A DNA stretch of 41,868 nt from Lewinellaceae bacterium. GTDB lineage: Bacteria; Bacteroidota; Bacteroidia; Chitinophagales; Saprospiraceae. Every line of letters starts with the position of its first letter. Positions within the stretch are counted from its first letter, which is position 1. The notes under the pieces are model-generated. The model saw only the letters and a list, made by a program, of their open reading frames with translations, was not told the origin of the DNA and did no database searches. This document shows, piece after piece, positions 25,879-35,215 of the stretch. A program made the translations under genes and the position numbers. The stretch is taken from contig JAHEJC010000010.1 in the NCBI GenBank assembly GCA_024639065.1, positions 1-41,868 on the forward strand, read 5' to 3'.

Positions 25879-26742
25879 ATGTATTACTCTAAAATTTTAT
25901 TGTTCGGCGAATATTCTATTTTGCTGGAAGGAGATGCTTTGGCTGTACCTTGGAAAAAGAAATATGCTTATTGGAAACAAGGCGCCTTTGATTATAGTAG
26001 AAAGTTAACTGATTTTTATTTTTATTTACTGCAGCAGCGAGTCCAATCCATTGATAAGGATGCATTTTATGAATCAATACAATCCGGATGGCATTTTGAA
26101 TCAAATATTCCCATGGGCTATGGACTTGGTAGTTCCGGCAGCCTTACTGCTGCAATTTATTCAAAATTTGGTCTTAACCAGGAAGTGGATATAAACGCTT
26201 TAAGGGCCCAATTTTCAATAATTGAATCTTATTATCATGGTACTAGTTCAGGATTTGATCCATTAATTTCCTACTTTGGCAAAGCAATTTATTTGCGCAA
26301 AACAGCTCTAAAGGTTTATCCATTAAATACATTTAGTCTATCTAATTTTTTTCTTGTTGATTCTGGTATAAAAAGAAGTGAAAAGAACCTGATAACCAAC
26401 ACCTATGAAAAATTAATAAACCAGCCTAAAAAATTGGGTGAAAGGTTGGTAACATTGCAAAATGATGCTATTCAATGTTTGATCGGTTCCGAGCAAGGTT
26501 TGGATCAACATATCCGCAAAATAAGTCATTTCCAACTAAATTTTTTGAGAGACCTTATCCCAGATAATCTAAGTAATTTTTGGAAAAGAGGCTTACAAAA
26601 CGATACGTTCTATTTGAAGTTATGTGGTGCCGGTGGAGGTGGATATTATTTGGGATATACCAACAAGAGAAGCAATATCGAAGTCCTCCAGGTAAAATAT
26701 CCAATATATTGGTTAGAAGATTATTCCTCTGATCTATATTGA
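25879..26742 (+). CDS. GHMP kinase, probable mevalonate kinase
   Basis: A 287-residue GHMP-superfamily kinase. The ATG at 25879 is preferred over a TTG 30 bp upstream because it yields the typical opening MYYSKILLFGEYSIL. Motif 2 (ATP phosphate loop) is PMGYGLGSSGSL and motif 3 is LCGAGGGGYYLGY; SGFDPLISYFG carries the usual active-site Asp. The size and LLFGEY start are those of mevalonate kinase-type proteins of Bacteroidota, which would phosphorylate mevalonate in isoprenoid synthesis. No other mevalonate-pathway gene is present here, so the substrate is inferred from family resemblance only. Its 3' end overlaps the convergent PorE-like gene by 22 bp. Confidence 0.75.
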   Translation: MYYSKILLFGEYSILLEGDALAVPWKKKYAYWKQGAFDYSRKLTDFYFYLLQQRVQSIDKDAFYESIQSGWHFESNIPMGYGLGSSGSLTAAIYSKFGLNQEVDINALRAQFSIIESYYHGTSSGFDPLISYFGKAIYLRKTALKVYPLNTFSLSNFFLVDSGIKRSEKNLITNTYEKLINQPKKLGERLVTLQNDAIQCLIGSEQGLDQHIRKISHFQLNFLRDLIPDNLSNFWKRGLQNDTFYLKLCGAGGGGYYLGYTNKRSNIEVLQVKYPIYWLEDYSSDLY

Positions 26743-28814
26743 TAATACACTAGATCAGGATATTCGCTAACATATAAAGAAATATCCTGATCCATCAATC
26801 TGCGTCCGTTCATGTAAGCGTAAACGGTAACATCGGTCAATCCTTCTTTTCTTAATTCTTTTTTTAATAGGTTGGCATCGAAGTAGGAATCCAAAAGACC
26901 GACTGTATAATCGTAATCCTTATCCTGGTTAATGTTTTCAATCATCAAAAAGGGATAATTTTCAATAGATTTTGGAATTCTGGGCAAATTAGAACTAGTA
27001 ACAAAAACCTTGTAAGTCAACCCATTTCGCAAGCGGTTAAAATGAAAAAAGGAGGTGTCTTGAAATTGTCTTACAACTTCAGGATATTGATAAGTGAGGT
27101 TGTATTTATTAGACAAATCGTGTAAACGAAAATCTATTCTACGATTAAATTTTTGGCCACTTGGGTTGGCTACATTGTTGATTTTGTTAATCGCAATGGG
27201 AAATGATTTACCTGCTCCCACAATGAAGATGCGATCATTCCTGATACCTTCATCAATAAGGTAATCTTTTATTTTTTCTGACCTCTTGATTGAAAAGAAT
27301 AAATCAAAATCTGGATTTTGTGAGTCGTCTGTATGACAGATTACATCTACTAATAAATCTAGATGGTCATTTAATAATTTGCTCAGGTTTTTTAATTTTT
27401 TAATATTGTTGGGAGTCATGATAAAATCATCCTCCCCATATAACAAATAGGGTATTGTGAAATTGATAAGTGGGGTTTTATCTACTTCATTGATCATAAC
27501 ATCTTCATCGGAGTCAACAATGTTATTAATGAATGGAAGTTCATATGCTTCAATCATAATTTCGGTGATCGGATTTTTAAAAAATAATGTATACAGATCG
27601 TACCCCCCAATACCATCCTTGCGATTTGAGCTAAAAACTGCAGCATTACCAGAGGGAGCAATTCTAAAATTTATATCATCACCAGGAGAATTAATTGGAG
27701 CAAAAACATTATCGCATTTTTTCCATTCCCTATTGGAAGTGCTAAATTCACTCATAAATACATCGAATCCTCCAATACTAGTAGGTCGGTTGCTGCTAAA
27801 AAATAAGTGATGACCATCTGGTGAAAGATAAGGACTGATGTCGTCATAGGGACTATTAATCTGAGCACCTAAATTCTGAGGATTTTGCCAAGCTCCATCT
27901 AGCTTATGCAAGACATATAAATCCAAGCCTCCAAAACCTTCTTCACGAGCGCCAGCAAACAAAAGGATGCTATCATTTACCATATAGATATACTGATCGC
28001 CTGCTTCTGGATAAATATGATGATCAAATACGCCTTGTCTGATTTCAGTATCTCCGCTGAAAGTATCAACCAATATTTTATTTTGAATTACTTGAAATAT
28101 CATTGCACGTTGACCTGATCGGTCAATGTCCAGAAGTACATTATGATCTTTTGAATCAAATGACTCATTCATGAAAAATATATCGGACCAATTATCATTT
28201 ACGTATTCAACACCGTATATGCTTATCGGAGCATAAGGAATTTTGGATCGTTCATCCCAACCTGACAACACTCGATTTGAAGAAAAGTAAATTCGTTCTT
28301 CAAAGCTTGGGCTATAAACAGGTCCAAATTCATCATATTTTGTGTTGATCTTATTCCCTAGGTTTTCTACATATCCCCATTGCTCTTTCAGTTTCCATTT
28401 AATCGCATTACCACACTGTTTTATAAAGTGTTTGACCTCTTCTCGTTCCTGGCCTGTTTCTTTATTTGCTCTCAAATAAGATTTATAATGAGCGATCGCA
28501 AATTCAAATTGCATACGATGATGAGCAATTCGACCTAACCATAGATGTGTTTTGGATGAAGCATTTTTACCTGTAGCTGCTTGTTTTACAAAGTTTTCTG
28601 CTTCCTCCAAATTATTTAATTCAAAGTAACATTTTGCAATAGCTAAAAGAATCGGAGATTGGACAGTAGGCAGCTCATTTTGTAACTCATACAAAGCCAT
28701 TTCATAATTGCCTTGATTTATATAGTCCAATCCAGCCTTATAAAATTTAGTGTTTTGAGTCCAGCTTAATGTGCTGAAAAGCATTGAAGCAATAAGATAA
28801 AGAATCACTCGCAT
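26721..28814 (-). CDS. TPR / PD40 propeller / OmpA-domain envelope protein, PorE-like
   Basis: A 697-residue exported protein: signal peptide 1-19, TPR helices (about 22-145), a PD40/WD40-like propeller (about 155-410; SPSFEERIYFSSNR, LSPDGHHLFFSSNRP, IAPSGNAAVFSSNRKDGIGGYDLY), an OmpA-like domain (about 450-566; CHTDDSQ, IKRSEKIKDYL, NRRIDFRL) and a C-terminal extension of about 130 residues. The first four elements match PorE, the T9SS component that binds peptidoglycan. The extension is not part of the basic PorE layout; its end (YTVGLLDSYFDANLLKKELRKEGLTDVTVYAYMNG) resembles a SPOR domain, which binds denuded glycans. It starts 12 bp after the E2 gene, so they are probably cotranscribed. 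Other OmpA proteins share this layout, so a T9SS role is inference. Confidence 0.8.
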   Translation of the reverse strand: MRVILYLIASMLFSTLSWTQNTKFYKAGLDYINQGNYEMALYELQNELPTVQSPILLAIAKCYFELNNLEEAENFVKQAATGKNASSKTHLWLGRIAHHRMQFEFAIAHYKSYLRANKETGQEREEVKHFIKQCGNAIKWKLKEQWGYVENLGNKINTKYDEFGPVYSPSFEERIYFSSNRVLSGWDERSKIPYAPISIYGVEYVNDNWSDIFFMNESFDSKDHNVLLDIDRSGQRAMIFQVIQNKILVDTFSGDTEIRQGVFDHHIYPEAGDQYIYMVNDSILLFAGAREEGFGGLDLYVLHKLDGAWQNPQNLGAQINSPYDDISPYLSPDGHHLFFSSNRPTSIGGFDVFMSEFSTSNREWKKCDNVFAPINSPGDDINFRIAPSGNAAVFSSNRKDGIGGYDLYTLFFKNPITEIMIEAYELPFINNIVDSDEDVMINEVDKTPLINFTIPYLLYGEDDFIMTPNNIKKLKNLSKLLNDHLDLLVDVICHTDDSQNPDFDLFFSIKRSEKIKDYLIDEGIRNDRIFIVGAGKSFPIAINKINNVANPSGQKFNRRIDFRLHDLSNKYNLTYQYPEVVRQFQDTSFFHFNRLRNGLTYKVFVTSSNLPRIPKSIENYPFLMIENINQDKDYDYTVGLLDSYFDANLLKKELRKEGLTDVTVYAYMNGRRLMDQDISLYVSEYPDLVYYQYRSEE

Positions 28815-28826
28815 GAATATAAAGAG

Positions 28827-30233
28827 CTAGATTTTTGTTTCAGTATTAAATCCTTCTAAATAATCAGCAACTTTTCTCAAGAACGATCCTCCCAGAAAAC
28901 CATCAACTACTCTATGATCATAGGACAAGGATAAGAACATCATTTGCCTAATAGCTATCACATCTCCGTATTTGGTTTCAATAACTGCAGGCTTTTTTCT
29001 TATAGCTCCGCTTGCTAGAATAGCTACTTGAGGTTGGTTGATTATTGGGGTACCCATGACATTTCCAAAAGTACCTACATTGGTAACGGTAAAAGTGCCT
29101 CCTTGAATGTCTTGAGGAAGGAGTTTATTTTCTCTGGCCCGAGAAGCTAGATCATTTACCGTCTTAGCTAATCCAACCATATTATAATGATCTGCATTTC
29201 TGATTACTGGTACAATTAAGTTACCATTAGATAATGCGGTTGCCATCCCAATATTGATATCATGCTTTATAATGATTTTATTCTCTTCCACCGATGCATT
29301 AATTCTTGGAAAATCTTGAATGGCTTTTACGATAGCCTCAATAAATATTGGGGTCAAAGTAATCTTTTGATAGTGTTTTTGGAAGAACTCATCTTTTACT
29401 CTATTACGCCATTGAACTAGGTTAGTTACATCAGCCTCCACAAAAGATGTAACGTGTGCGGATGTCTTTTTAGAATATACCATGTGATCCGCAATAAGTT
29501 TACGCATTCTGTCCATCTCGATAATCTCTACATTTTCCGTAGAGGATCTCAGGATGACAGGTTCTTCGCTAAAGTCCACTGTTTCTTTAGATTTGTCACG
29601 AGCATTTTCATTACTCGTGATTTCTTTAGAAAGGATTTCTGGGGTGATTTCTTCAGCTTCAGCGGGTTTGGCATTTGATGAAGCGGAAGCAGCACCTCTA
29701 TTTTTAACGTAAGCGATGAGATCGTTTTTAGTTACCCTCCCGTTCATCCCAGTACCGGTTATCTGATCTAGCTCATCGATCAAAATATTTTCTTTTGCAG
29801 CTATATTTCTCACCAAAGGAGAATAGAATCTAGTAGCTTGACTTGGACGAGCAGCCTCAAACTTGGAAACCTCGGTAGGTACCAAAGCTTCTTCTCTATC
29901 CGGTGCTGAAACTCCTGCTCCAATTGTTTCCATTGGTGGCTCTTCCATTAAAGGAAGCACATCATGAGATCCTAAATTATTTTTTGCAGCTGATTCAGTA
30001 TGAATATAAGCTATCACTTTACCTACCTCAACAACATCGTCCACCTGAAATAAAATTTTACCCATCACTCCATTCGCTGGAGAAGGTATTTCAGAATCAA
30101 CTTTATCGGTGGCAATCTCCAGAATAGTTTCATCTTCTGATACTGTATCACCTTCTTGTTTTATCCATTTAAGGATCGTGGCTTCCATGATACTCTCCCC
30201 CATTTTGGGCATGATCAGATCTATTATTGCCAT
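28827..30233 (-). CDS. 2-oxo acid dehydrogenase E2 (dihydrolipoyl acyltransferase)
   Basis: A 468-residue E2. There is one N-terminal lipoyl domain with lipoylated Lys44 in EIATDKVDSEI, a peripheral subunit-binding domain at about 137-177 (YSPLVRNIAAKENI to GRVTKNDLIAYV), and a C-terminal acyltransferase domain ending with SYDHRVVDGFLGGSFL, which carries the catalytic His and Asp. The linkers are Ala/Glu/Ser-rich. A single lipoyl domain and the general sequence fit the branched-chain (BfmBB-like) type, but pyruvate or 2-oxoglutarate E2 cannot be excluded. E1 and E3 are not in the window. The gene lies 45 bp behind cinA and 12 bp before the PorE-like gene. Confidence 0.9.
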   Translation of the reverse strand: MAIIDLIMPKMGESIMEATILKWIKQEGDTVSEDETILEIATDKVDSEIPSPANGVMGKILFQVDDVVEVGKVIAYIHTESAAKNNLGSHDVLPLMEEPPMETIGAGVSAPDREEALVPTEVSKFEAARPSQATRFYSPLVRNIAAKENILIDELDQITGTGMNGRVTKNDLIAYVKNRGAASASSNAKPAEAEEITPEILSKEITSNENARDKSKETVDFSEEPVILRSSTENVEIIEMDRMRKLIADHMVYSKKTSAHVTSFVEADVTNLVQWRNRVKDEFFQKHYQKITLTPIFIEAIVKAIQDFPRINASVEENKIIIKHDINIGMATALSNGNLIVPVIRNADHYNMVGLAKTVNDLASRARENKLLPQDIQGGTFTVTNVGTFGNVMGTPIINQPQVAILASGAIRKKPAVIETKYGDVIAIRQMMFLSLSYDHRVVDGFLGGSFLRKVADYLEGFNTETKI

Positions 30234-30278
30234 ATAAACTGGTGTATTGTTTTATGTGTCAGGATTTGCAAAATTAAC

Positions 30279-31520
30279 TCATTTGTCTGTCAATAAAAAC
30301 TTTCGTAAGAGATTAATCGCGACATTGCTAGTAAACTTAATATTTAAAGCCCGCTCCTTAGACGCCAGAATTTTTTTAGTTTTAATATTATTTCGACTTC
30401 CATAAGCAATCCAAATGGTACCAACTGGTTTGTCCGGCGTTCCTCCACCAGGACCGGCAATTCCAGAAACTGAAAGGCCTACATCAATGTCCATTTTATC
30501 AAATAATCCTTCTAACATAGCTCGAACGGTTTCTTCACTCACTGCCCCATATCTCAACAAAATTTCGGGTTTTACCTTTAGTTGTTTTGTTTTGGCCTCA
30601 TAACTGTATGTAATAATACTACCCTCATAATAATCTGAAGCTCCAGCGGGCGTTACAATCTGATGCGCAATGTAACCACCGGTGCAACTTTCTGCAGTTC
30701 CGACTTTTAATTCCTTTTTCCTCAGAATATTTCCCAAAGCTTCCGATAAGGATTCATCTTCCATTCCATATACATAATGATCAAGAATGTTTTTAATTTT
30801 ATCAAACCATTGATCTACCTCATTCAAAACTTGGTCTTTCGAAGCACCTCTCCCAGTGACACGAACACGCACGGTACCCAAATCCGGAAGGTATGCAATG
30901 CTTAAATGTTCTGGTAATTGATTTTCAATATCTCGAATCAAATCAGCCAATTGGGTTTCGCCCGCACCTGCAGTACGCAGGGTTCTATGTACAATGATTG
31001 GGTCGTAAATGGATCTAATTTTGGGAATTACATGATCATGCAGTAGGATTTTCATCTCATAGGGAACACCGGGCAAATGACAGAAATAGTTTTTTTCTTC
31101 TGTAAACCACATTCCTGGAGCAGTTCCCAGCTTATTGTGCATGAGTTCTACCCCAGCTGGCATATAAGCTTGCTGTCTATGTGCTTCGGTAGGTTTACGT
31201 CCTAGTTGTTCAAAAAAATCGGAAATTAATTGGAAGATTTCTTTATTGAAAATCATAGGTCTTCCTAAATAATCGCTTATTACTTCCTTAGTAATGTCAT
31301 CCTTAGTTGGGCCAAGACCTCCTGTCGTTATAATCAAATCAGCCTTAGAGGATAACATAGTAAGGCTTTCTTTAATATTGTTTGCTTGATCGCCAACGGT
31401 TTGTTTACCAATAATTTCAACACCAATCTGGTTAAGCTCCTTAGCGATATGACTAGCATTGGTGTCAATAGTTTGGCCGATAAGCAACTCATCGCCAATG
31501 GTAAGAATTGCTACTTTCAT
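30279..31520 (-). CDS. cinA: CinA family nicotinamide-nucleotide amidohydrolase
   Basis: A 413-residue protein with both CinA domains. The N-terminal MoCF/COG1058 domain has GDELLIGQTIDTNASHIAKEL and TTGGLGPTKDDITKEV. The C-terminal PncC amidase has GTAESCTGGYIAHQ and VSGIAGPGGGTPDKPVGTIWIAYG. The protein deamidates NMN and repairs or hydrolyses ADP-ribose-type products in pyridine nucleotide salvage. Its ATG overlaps the birA stop by 4 bp, indicating coupling. Despite the competence-derived name, nothing here suggests a competence role, although comF lies further along. Confidence 0.94.
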   Translation of the reverse strand: MKVAILTIGDELLIGQTIDTNASHIAKELNQIGVEIIGKQTVGDQANNIKESLTMLSSKADLIITTGGLGPTKDDITKEVISDYLGRPMIFNKEIFQLISDFFEQLGRKPTEAHRQQAYMPAGVELMHNKLGTAPGMWFTEEKNYFCHLPGVPYEMKILLHDHVIPKIRSIYDPIIVHRTLRTAGAGETQLADLIRDIENQLPEHLSIAYLPDLGTVRVRVTGRGASKDQVLNEVDQWFDKIKNILDHYVYGMEDESLSEALGNILRKKELKVGTAESCTGGYIAHQIVTPAGASDYYEGSIITYSYEAKTKQLKVKPEILLRYGAVSEETVRAMLEGLFDKMDIDVGLSVSGIAGPGGGTPDKPVGTIWIAYGSRNNIKTKKILASKERALNIKFTSNVAINLLRKFLLTDK

Positions 31521-32260
31521 AAAAAAAACTCAATTTCTTTTGAGACATAAATCTTGACAATTCCGTCAACGTTTATATGAATCTTTCCTAACTTATCGAC
31601 CATAATTATTTTCCCATTAAACTGCTTTTGAGTATCTAATTGCTGGAATAATAAATCGGAGTTCAATCCCAACAATCGTTCGTGATACCAACGGTCTATT
31701 TGTTGAAAAGAATGTAAACAGAGCTCATTATAAACTTTTTGTAAGTAATTCAATAGTTTTTCCATGACTTCATAGCGAGATATATTTTCTTTTAATATCG
31801 TTTTCAATGAACAAGCGGAAAATGACTTTGGAAATGTCGACTGGTTTATATTTATCCCAATACCAAGAATACTATGTTGTAAAGATCTTCCCATTATACT
31901 ATTTTGGATCAATAGTCCTGCTATTTTAGTATTTTGAACATAAACATCGTTTGGCCACTTAATAAATACTCGTCTCCCTACAAATTCTTCAATACACCAT
32001 GCAACCCCTACACAGATGGCTTTGTTTAAATAATAAATCTTATCCAGAGGTAGAAAATGTGGATAAATGATAATGGACGAGGTAATATTATTATGGGGTT
32101 CAGCTATCCATCTGGCATTTAATTGGCCTTTTCCGCGAGTTTGATGTTGTGTATCTATGATCGTTCCGTCTGGTAGGGCAACTTTTTTTAATAGCTTGAT
32201 TGCAAATTCATTAGTGGAAGTAAGTTTATCTAATTGAATCCTGAATGAACCTATTCCCAT
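31517..32260 (-). CDS. birA: biotin--[acetyl-CoA-carboxylase] ligase
   Basis: A 247-residue class I biotin protein ligase. It starts directly with the catalytic domain (FRIQLDKLTSTNEFAIKLL), so it lacks the DNA-binding HTH domain of E. coli BirA and cannot act as a repressor that way. The biotinyl-AMP loop is TRGKGQLNARW and the catalytic core KWPNDVYVQNTKIAGLLIQ. It biotinylates carboxylase carrier proteins. It is the first gene of a minus-strand run and is divergent from rsfS, an order often seen in Bacteroidota. ATG start. Confidence 0.92.
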   Translation of the reverse strand: MGIGSFRIQLDKLTSTNEFAIKLLKKVALPDGTIIDTQHQTRGKGQLNARWIAEPHNNITSSIIIYPHFLPLDKIYYLNKAICVGVAWCIEEFVGRRVFIKWPNDVYVQNTKIAGLLIQNSIMGRSLQHSILGIGININQSTFPKSFSACSLKTILKENISRYEVMEKLLNYLQKVYNELCLHSFQQIDRWYHERLLGLNSDLLFQQLDTQKQFNGKIIMVDKLGKIHINVDGIVKIYVSKEIEFFL

Positions 32261-32290
32261 TATTAACGATTACCTATTCCAAAACAAGGT

Positions 32291-32306
32291 TATTTTTGTA
32301 TTTTTG
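32291..32306 (+). promoter_or_regulatory. two adjacent TATTTTTG -7-like elements before rsfS
   Basis: TATTTTTG occurs at 32291-32298 and again at 32299-32306; both match TAnnTTTG exactly. No TTG is seen 19-21 bp upstream of either. The second copy contains the TTG at 32304 that would be the most upstream possible rsfS start, which argues that translation begins further downstream. Confidence 0.4.
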
Positions 32307-32330
32307 ATCAACAAAGGCAAGATAATAAAT

Positions 32331-32714
32331 TTGGATAACAACAGCGCAGTTAGAAAACCTACTCCATCCTTCGACCATCTCAATGATCTTATTATCGAAA
32401 GTATACAAGATATCAAAGGTAAAAATATATTGGTTATGGACTTAAGCAATATAGAGGATTCACCCACAGACTATTTTATAATATGTGAGGGCGAATCAAC
32501 TACTCAGGTAAAAGCAATCTCTAATAATATTTATAAAAGAGTGAAGGATGAAATGAATATCAAATCTAGTCATATTGAAGGGATACGTGATAGTAAATGG
32601 GTTCTTTTAGATTATTTTGATACCGTGGTGCATATTTTTTATCCTGAGACTAGGTCCTTTTATGATCTTGAATCCTTGTGGAGTGACGCAAGTACCAAAG
32701 AAATTGAGTCTTAA
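32331..32714 (+). CDS. rsfS: ribosome silencing factor RsfS (Iojap family)
   Basis: The RsfS domain runs from LNDLIIESIQDIKGKNILV through DYFIICEGESTTQVKAISNN, HIEGIRDSKWVLLDYFDTVVHIF to the C-terminal FYDLESLW; every family block is present. RsfS binds ribosomal protein L14 and blocks subunit joining in starved cells. No ATG lies before the domain. In-frame TTG codons occur at 32304 and 32331. I prefer 32331 (127 residues), because 32304 overlaps a promoter-like element and the A-rich stretch before 32331 suits leader-poor Bacteroidota initiation. The start is uncertain; using 32304 adds nine residues. The rsfS-ftsH order is common in Bacteroidota. Confidence 0.9.
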   Translation: MDNNSAVRKPTPSFDHLNDLIIESIQDIKGKNILVMDLSNIEDSPTDYFIICEGESTTQVKAISNNIYKRVKDEMNIKSSHIEGIRDSKWVLLDYFDTVVHIFYPETRSFYDLESLWSDASTKEIES

Positions 32715-32734
32715 TAGATAGAATTATACATTTT
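32704..32734 (+). promoter_or_regulatory. candidate ftsH promoter overlapping the end of rsfS
   Basis: TTG (32704-32706), a 20-bp spacer, then TACATTTT (32727-32734), which is one base off TAnnTTTG. The spacing is right for the Bacteroidetes -33/-7 pair. It lies about 66 bp before the ftsH start, so ftsH could be transcribed independently of rsfS. Confidence 0.4.
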
Positions 32735-32799
32735 TTCTAAAATATAGAACGTTTAATGCTCTAATGCGTTAATAGTATTACATGAATTGAAAATCTTAA

Positions 32800-34839
32800 A
32801 TGGATAATAACAAAAACAGCAAGCCAAATAAAAAGAAAGAGGGAAAACCCAATTTCAATGCCTATTGGATCTATGGTATAGTTGCTCTCGTATTATTATT
32901 GATAAATATCTTCGGTTACTCTAGCATGAGACCTGAAACCATTAATCTAGGCCAATTGGAGAATATGATATTGGAGGGAGATGTAAGCAAAATAGTGGTT
33001 GAAAATAAAAAAGATGTCAAAGTATTTGTTAAAAATGAACGACTGAACTCTTATCCAAGGCTCAAAGACAAATCTTCATCTTTATCTGAACCTTACTTTT
33101 CAACTGAGGTCGGATCCATGGAGTTTTTTGAAACGCGTATTACCGAAATTCAAAAAGATCTTCCGAGGGAAGATAGAGTTTATATTGAACCGGTAACCCG
33201 GCAGGATTGGTTAGCACCTATTTTGAGCTGGGTGGTTCCAATATTTTTAATTGTAGCTATCTGGTTATTTATTATGAAACGTGTTAGCGGAAGTGGTGCT
33301 GGACCAGGAGCTCAAATCTTCAATATTGGCAAATCTAAAGCCACCCTGTTTGACAAGAATACTAAAGTCAATGTTACTTTCGCTGATGTGGCTGGACTGG
33401 AAGAAGCCAAAGAAGAAATTGTTGAAATTGTAGACTTTCTAAAAACCCCCCAAAAATATACGGCATTAGGTGGAAAAATTCCGAAGGGTGTGTTATTGGT
33501 AGGTCCTCCAGGTACCGGAAAAACTTTATTAGCAAAAGCGGTGGCCGGAGAAGCAGACGTACCTTTTTTCTCCATTTCCGGTTCTGATTTTGTAGAAATG
33601 TTTGTGGGTGTCGGAGCATCCCGGGTGAGAGATTTATTTAAACAGGCCCGTGAAAAAGCGCCTTGCATAATTTTTATTGATGAGATAGATGCGATAGGAC
33701 GTGCCAGAGGAAGAAATAGCATTCAAGGGGGCAATGATGAAAGAGAAAACACGCTTAATCAGTTATTGGTGGAAATGGATGGCTTTAGCACCGACAAAGG
33801 GGTTATTTTGATGGCAGCCACCAACCGTCCGGATGTATTGGATACAGCGCTCTTGCGACCAGGGAGATTTGATCGCCAGATTGGTATTGACTTACCTGAT
33901 CTGAAAGGTCGTGAAGCAATATTTAAGGTGCATCTAAAGCCAATCGTAACTAGTTCCTCAGTGGATCCGGAAATTTTATCTGAGATGACACCAGGGTTTG
34001 CAGGGGCAGATATTGCCAATGTATGCAATGAAGCGGCGTTGATAGCAGCCAGGCGAAACAAAAAGGCTGTTGATATGCAGGATTTCAATTCTGCACTGGA
34101 TCGAGTCATAGGTGGTCTTGAAAAAAAGAACAAACTTATCTCTCCCAAAGAAAAAGAAATCATTGCCTATCATGAAGCTGGACATGCCATTGCAGGGTGG
34201 TATCTGGAACATGCTTCTCCGTTGGTCAAAGTCACCATTGTACCCAGGGGAATTGGTACCTTGGGGTATGCTCAATATTTACCTAAAGAAGAATATATTA
34301 CTCGAACAGAGCAATTATTGGATAGGATGTGTATGACTTTTGGAGGTCGTGCTGCGGAAACCGTGATGTTTAATAAAATATCTACTGGAGCTCAAAGTGA
34401 TCTTGATCAAGTAACTAAGATGGCTTATAGCATGGTTGCTGTTTACGGAATGAATGAAGATGTAGGCCAAGTATCGTTTTATGGATTGCAACAAGATCAA
34501 TTTCAAAAGCCATATTCCGATGAGACTGCTTCAAAAATTGATGAAGAAGTACGAAGACTGGTTGACTCTCAATATCAACGCGCTATTCAACTTTTAACAG
34601 ATAAAAGAGAACAATTGGAAATTTTGGCAAAAGAACTATTAGAAAAAGAAGTTCTGATCAAGTCTGATGTAGAAAAATTAATCGGTCCAAGCCCTTTCGA
34701 AATTAAAACTTCAGCTCAAGCTGTGAGTGATAATTTGGAAAATTTACCAGATGTTAAAGAAGTTATTGAGCCTGATAAAGAGGAAATACCGGATGATGAA
34801 TTGGAAAATGATTCTACTATCGGCCCGTCGCCAGTGTAA
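32800..34839 (+). CDS. ftsH: ATP-dependent zinc metalloprotease FtsH
   Basis: A 679-residue membrane-anchored AAA+ protease. Two transmembrane helices (about 23-40 and 139-160) flank a periplasmic domain. The AAA module has Walker A GPPGTGKT (235-242), Walker [12 protein letters not shown], and the SRH segment [20 protein letters not shown]. The peptidase domain has the zinc motif HEAGH (458-462). The hexamer degrades misfolded membrane proteins and regulatory substrates. The C-terminal 40 residues are strongly acidic ([15 protein letters not shown]), a variable tail. ATG start. In many Bacteroidota the next genes are LUD and cdsA; here a 376-bp gap and comF follow instead. Confidence 0.97.
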   Translation: MDNNKNSKPNKKKEGKPNFNAYWIYGIVALVLLLINIFGYSSMRPETINLGQLENMILEGDVSKIVVENKKDVKVFVKNERLNSYPRLKDKSSSLSEPYFSTEVGSMEFFETRITEIQKDLPREDRVYIEPVTRQDWLAPILSWVVPIFLIVAIWLFIMKRVSGSGAGPGAQIFNIGKSKATLFDKNTKVNVTFADVAGLEEAKEEIVEIVDFLKTPQKYTALGGKIPKGVLLVGPPGTGKTLLAKAVAGEADVPFFSISGSDFVEMFVGVGASRVRDLFKQAREKAPCIIFIDEIDAIGRARGRNSIQGGNDERENTLNQLLVEMDGFSTDKGVILMAATNRPDVLDTALLRPGRFDRQIGIDLPDLKGREAIFKVHLKPIVTSSSVDPEILSEMTPGFAGADIANVCNEAALIAARRNKKAVDMQDFNSALDRVIGGLEKKNKLISPKEKEIIAYHEAGHAIAGWYLEHASPLVKVTIVPRGIGTLGYAQYLPKEEYITRTEQLLDRMCMTFGGRAAETVMFNKISTGAQSDLDQVTKMAYSMVAVYGMNEDVGQVSFYGLQQDQFQKPYSDETASKIDEEVRRLVDSQYQRAIQLLTDKREQLEILAKELLEKEVLIKSDVEKLIGPSPFEIKTSAQAVSDNLENLPDVKEVIEPDKEEIPDDELENDSTIGPSPV

Positions 34840-35215
34840 TCCTTTTGCTGCAAGCCTCCCTAAACCTAAATTTCTCTATTGTTGTCAATCTTCATCCACC
34901 TGTAGGTTGCTTAATACAATCTTTTTCACCATTTTTTTAATACAAACCGTCTAAATAATGTTGTGCATGTCTTAGCTTTGGAACTTCAGATGGATTTACC
35001 TGGTTGAAGTAATTAGATTAAAATTCATTTCTGCATACATATATATTAAACCCTTCAAATAAAAGATGAAACCTGTAAAACATATTATACATAATTAAAT
35101 CCCCCTGATGCATTATGCCAAACATCCATGACATCAAATGCTGGGACCCCCAGGGGGATATTTTGATATAAATTGCTAAATAGCTGAATTGTAAATAAGT
35201 TAAGCTGAAAAATTT
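34840..35215. other. 376-bp convergent intergenic region
   Basis: AT-rich spacer between the stop codons of ftsH and comF. Its one clear structure is the GC-rich inverted repeat at 35099-35159. No credible coding frame was found; the longest small minus-strand frame (start near 35133, about 44 codons) has an AT-rich, unconvincing product. The absence of genes in an otherwise compact window is itself a little unusual. Confidence 0.55.
35099..35159. repeat. GC-rich inverted repeat, 61 bp, terminator-like or small mobile/RNA element
   Basis: Outer arms ATCCCCCTG (35099-35107) and CAGGGGGAT (35151-35159) are perfect complements. Inside them GCATT (35110-35114) pairs with AATGC (35137-35141). A competing local hairpin CTGGG-ACC-CCCAG uses 35141-35153. 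The C5/G5 arms stand out from the surrounding AT-rich sequence. It sits between converging ftsH and comF, where a bidirectional terminator would be expected, but neither side has a real U-tract. Confidence 0.65.

Noticed and set aside
35000-35135. Small minus-strand frame of about 44 codons across the GC-rich inverted repeat
   Set aside because: The product is low-complexity and AT-driven, it crosses the repeat, and no family pattern is visible.
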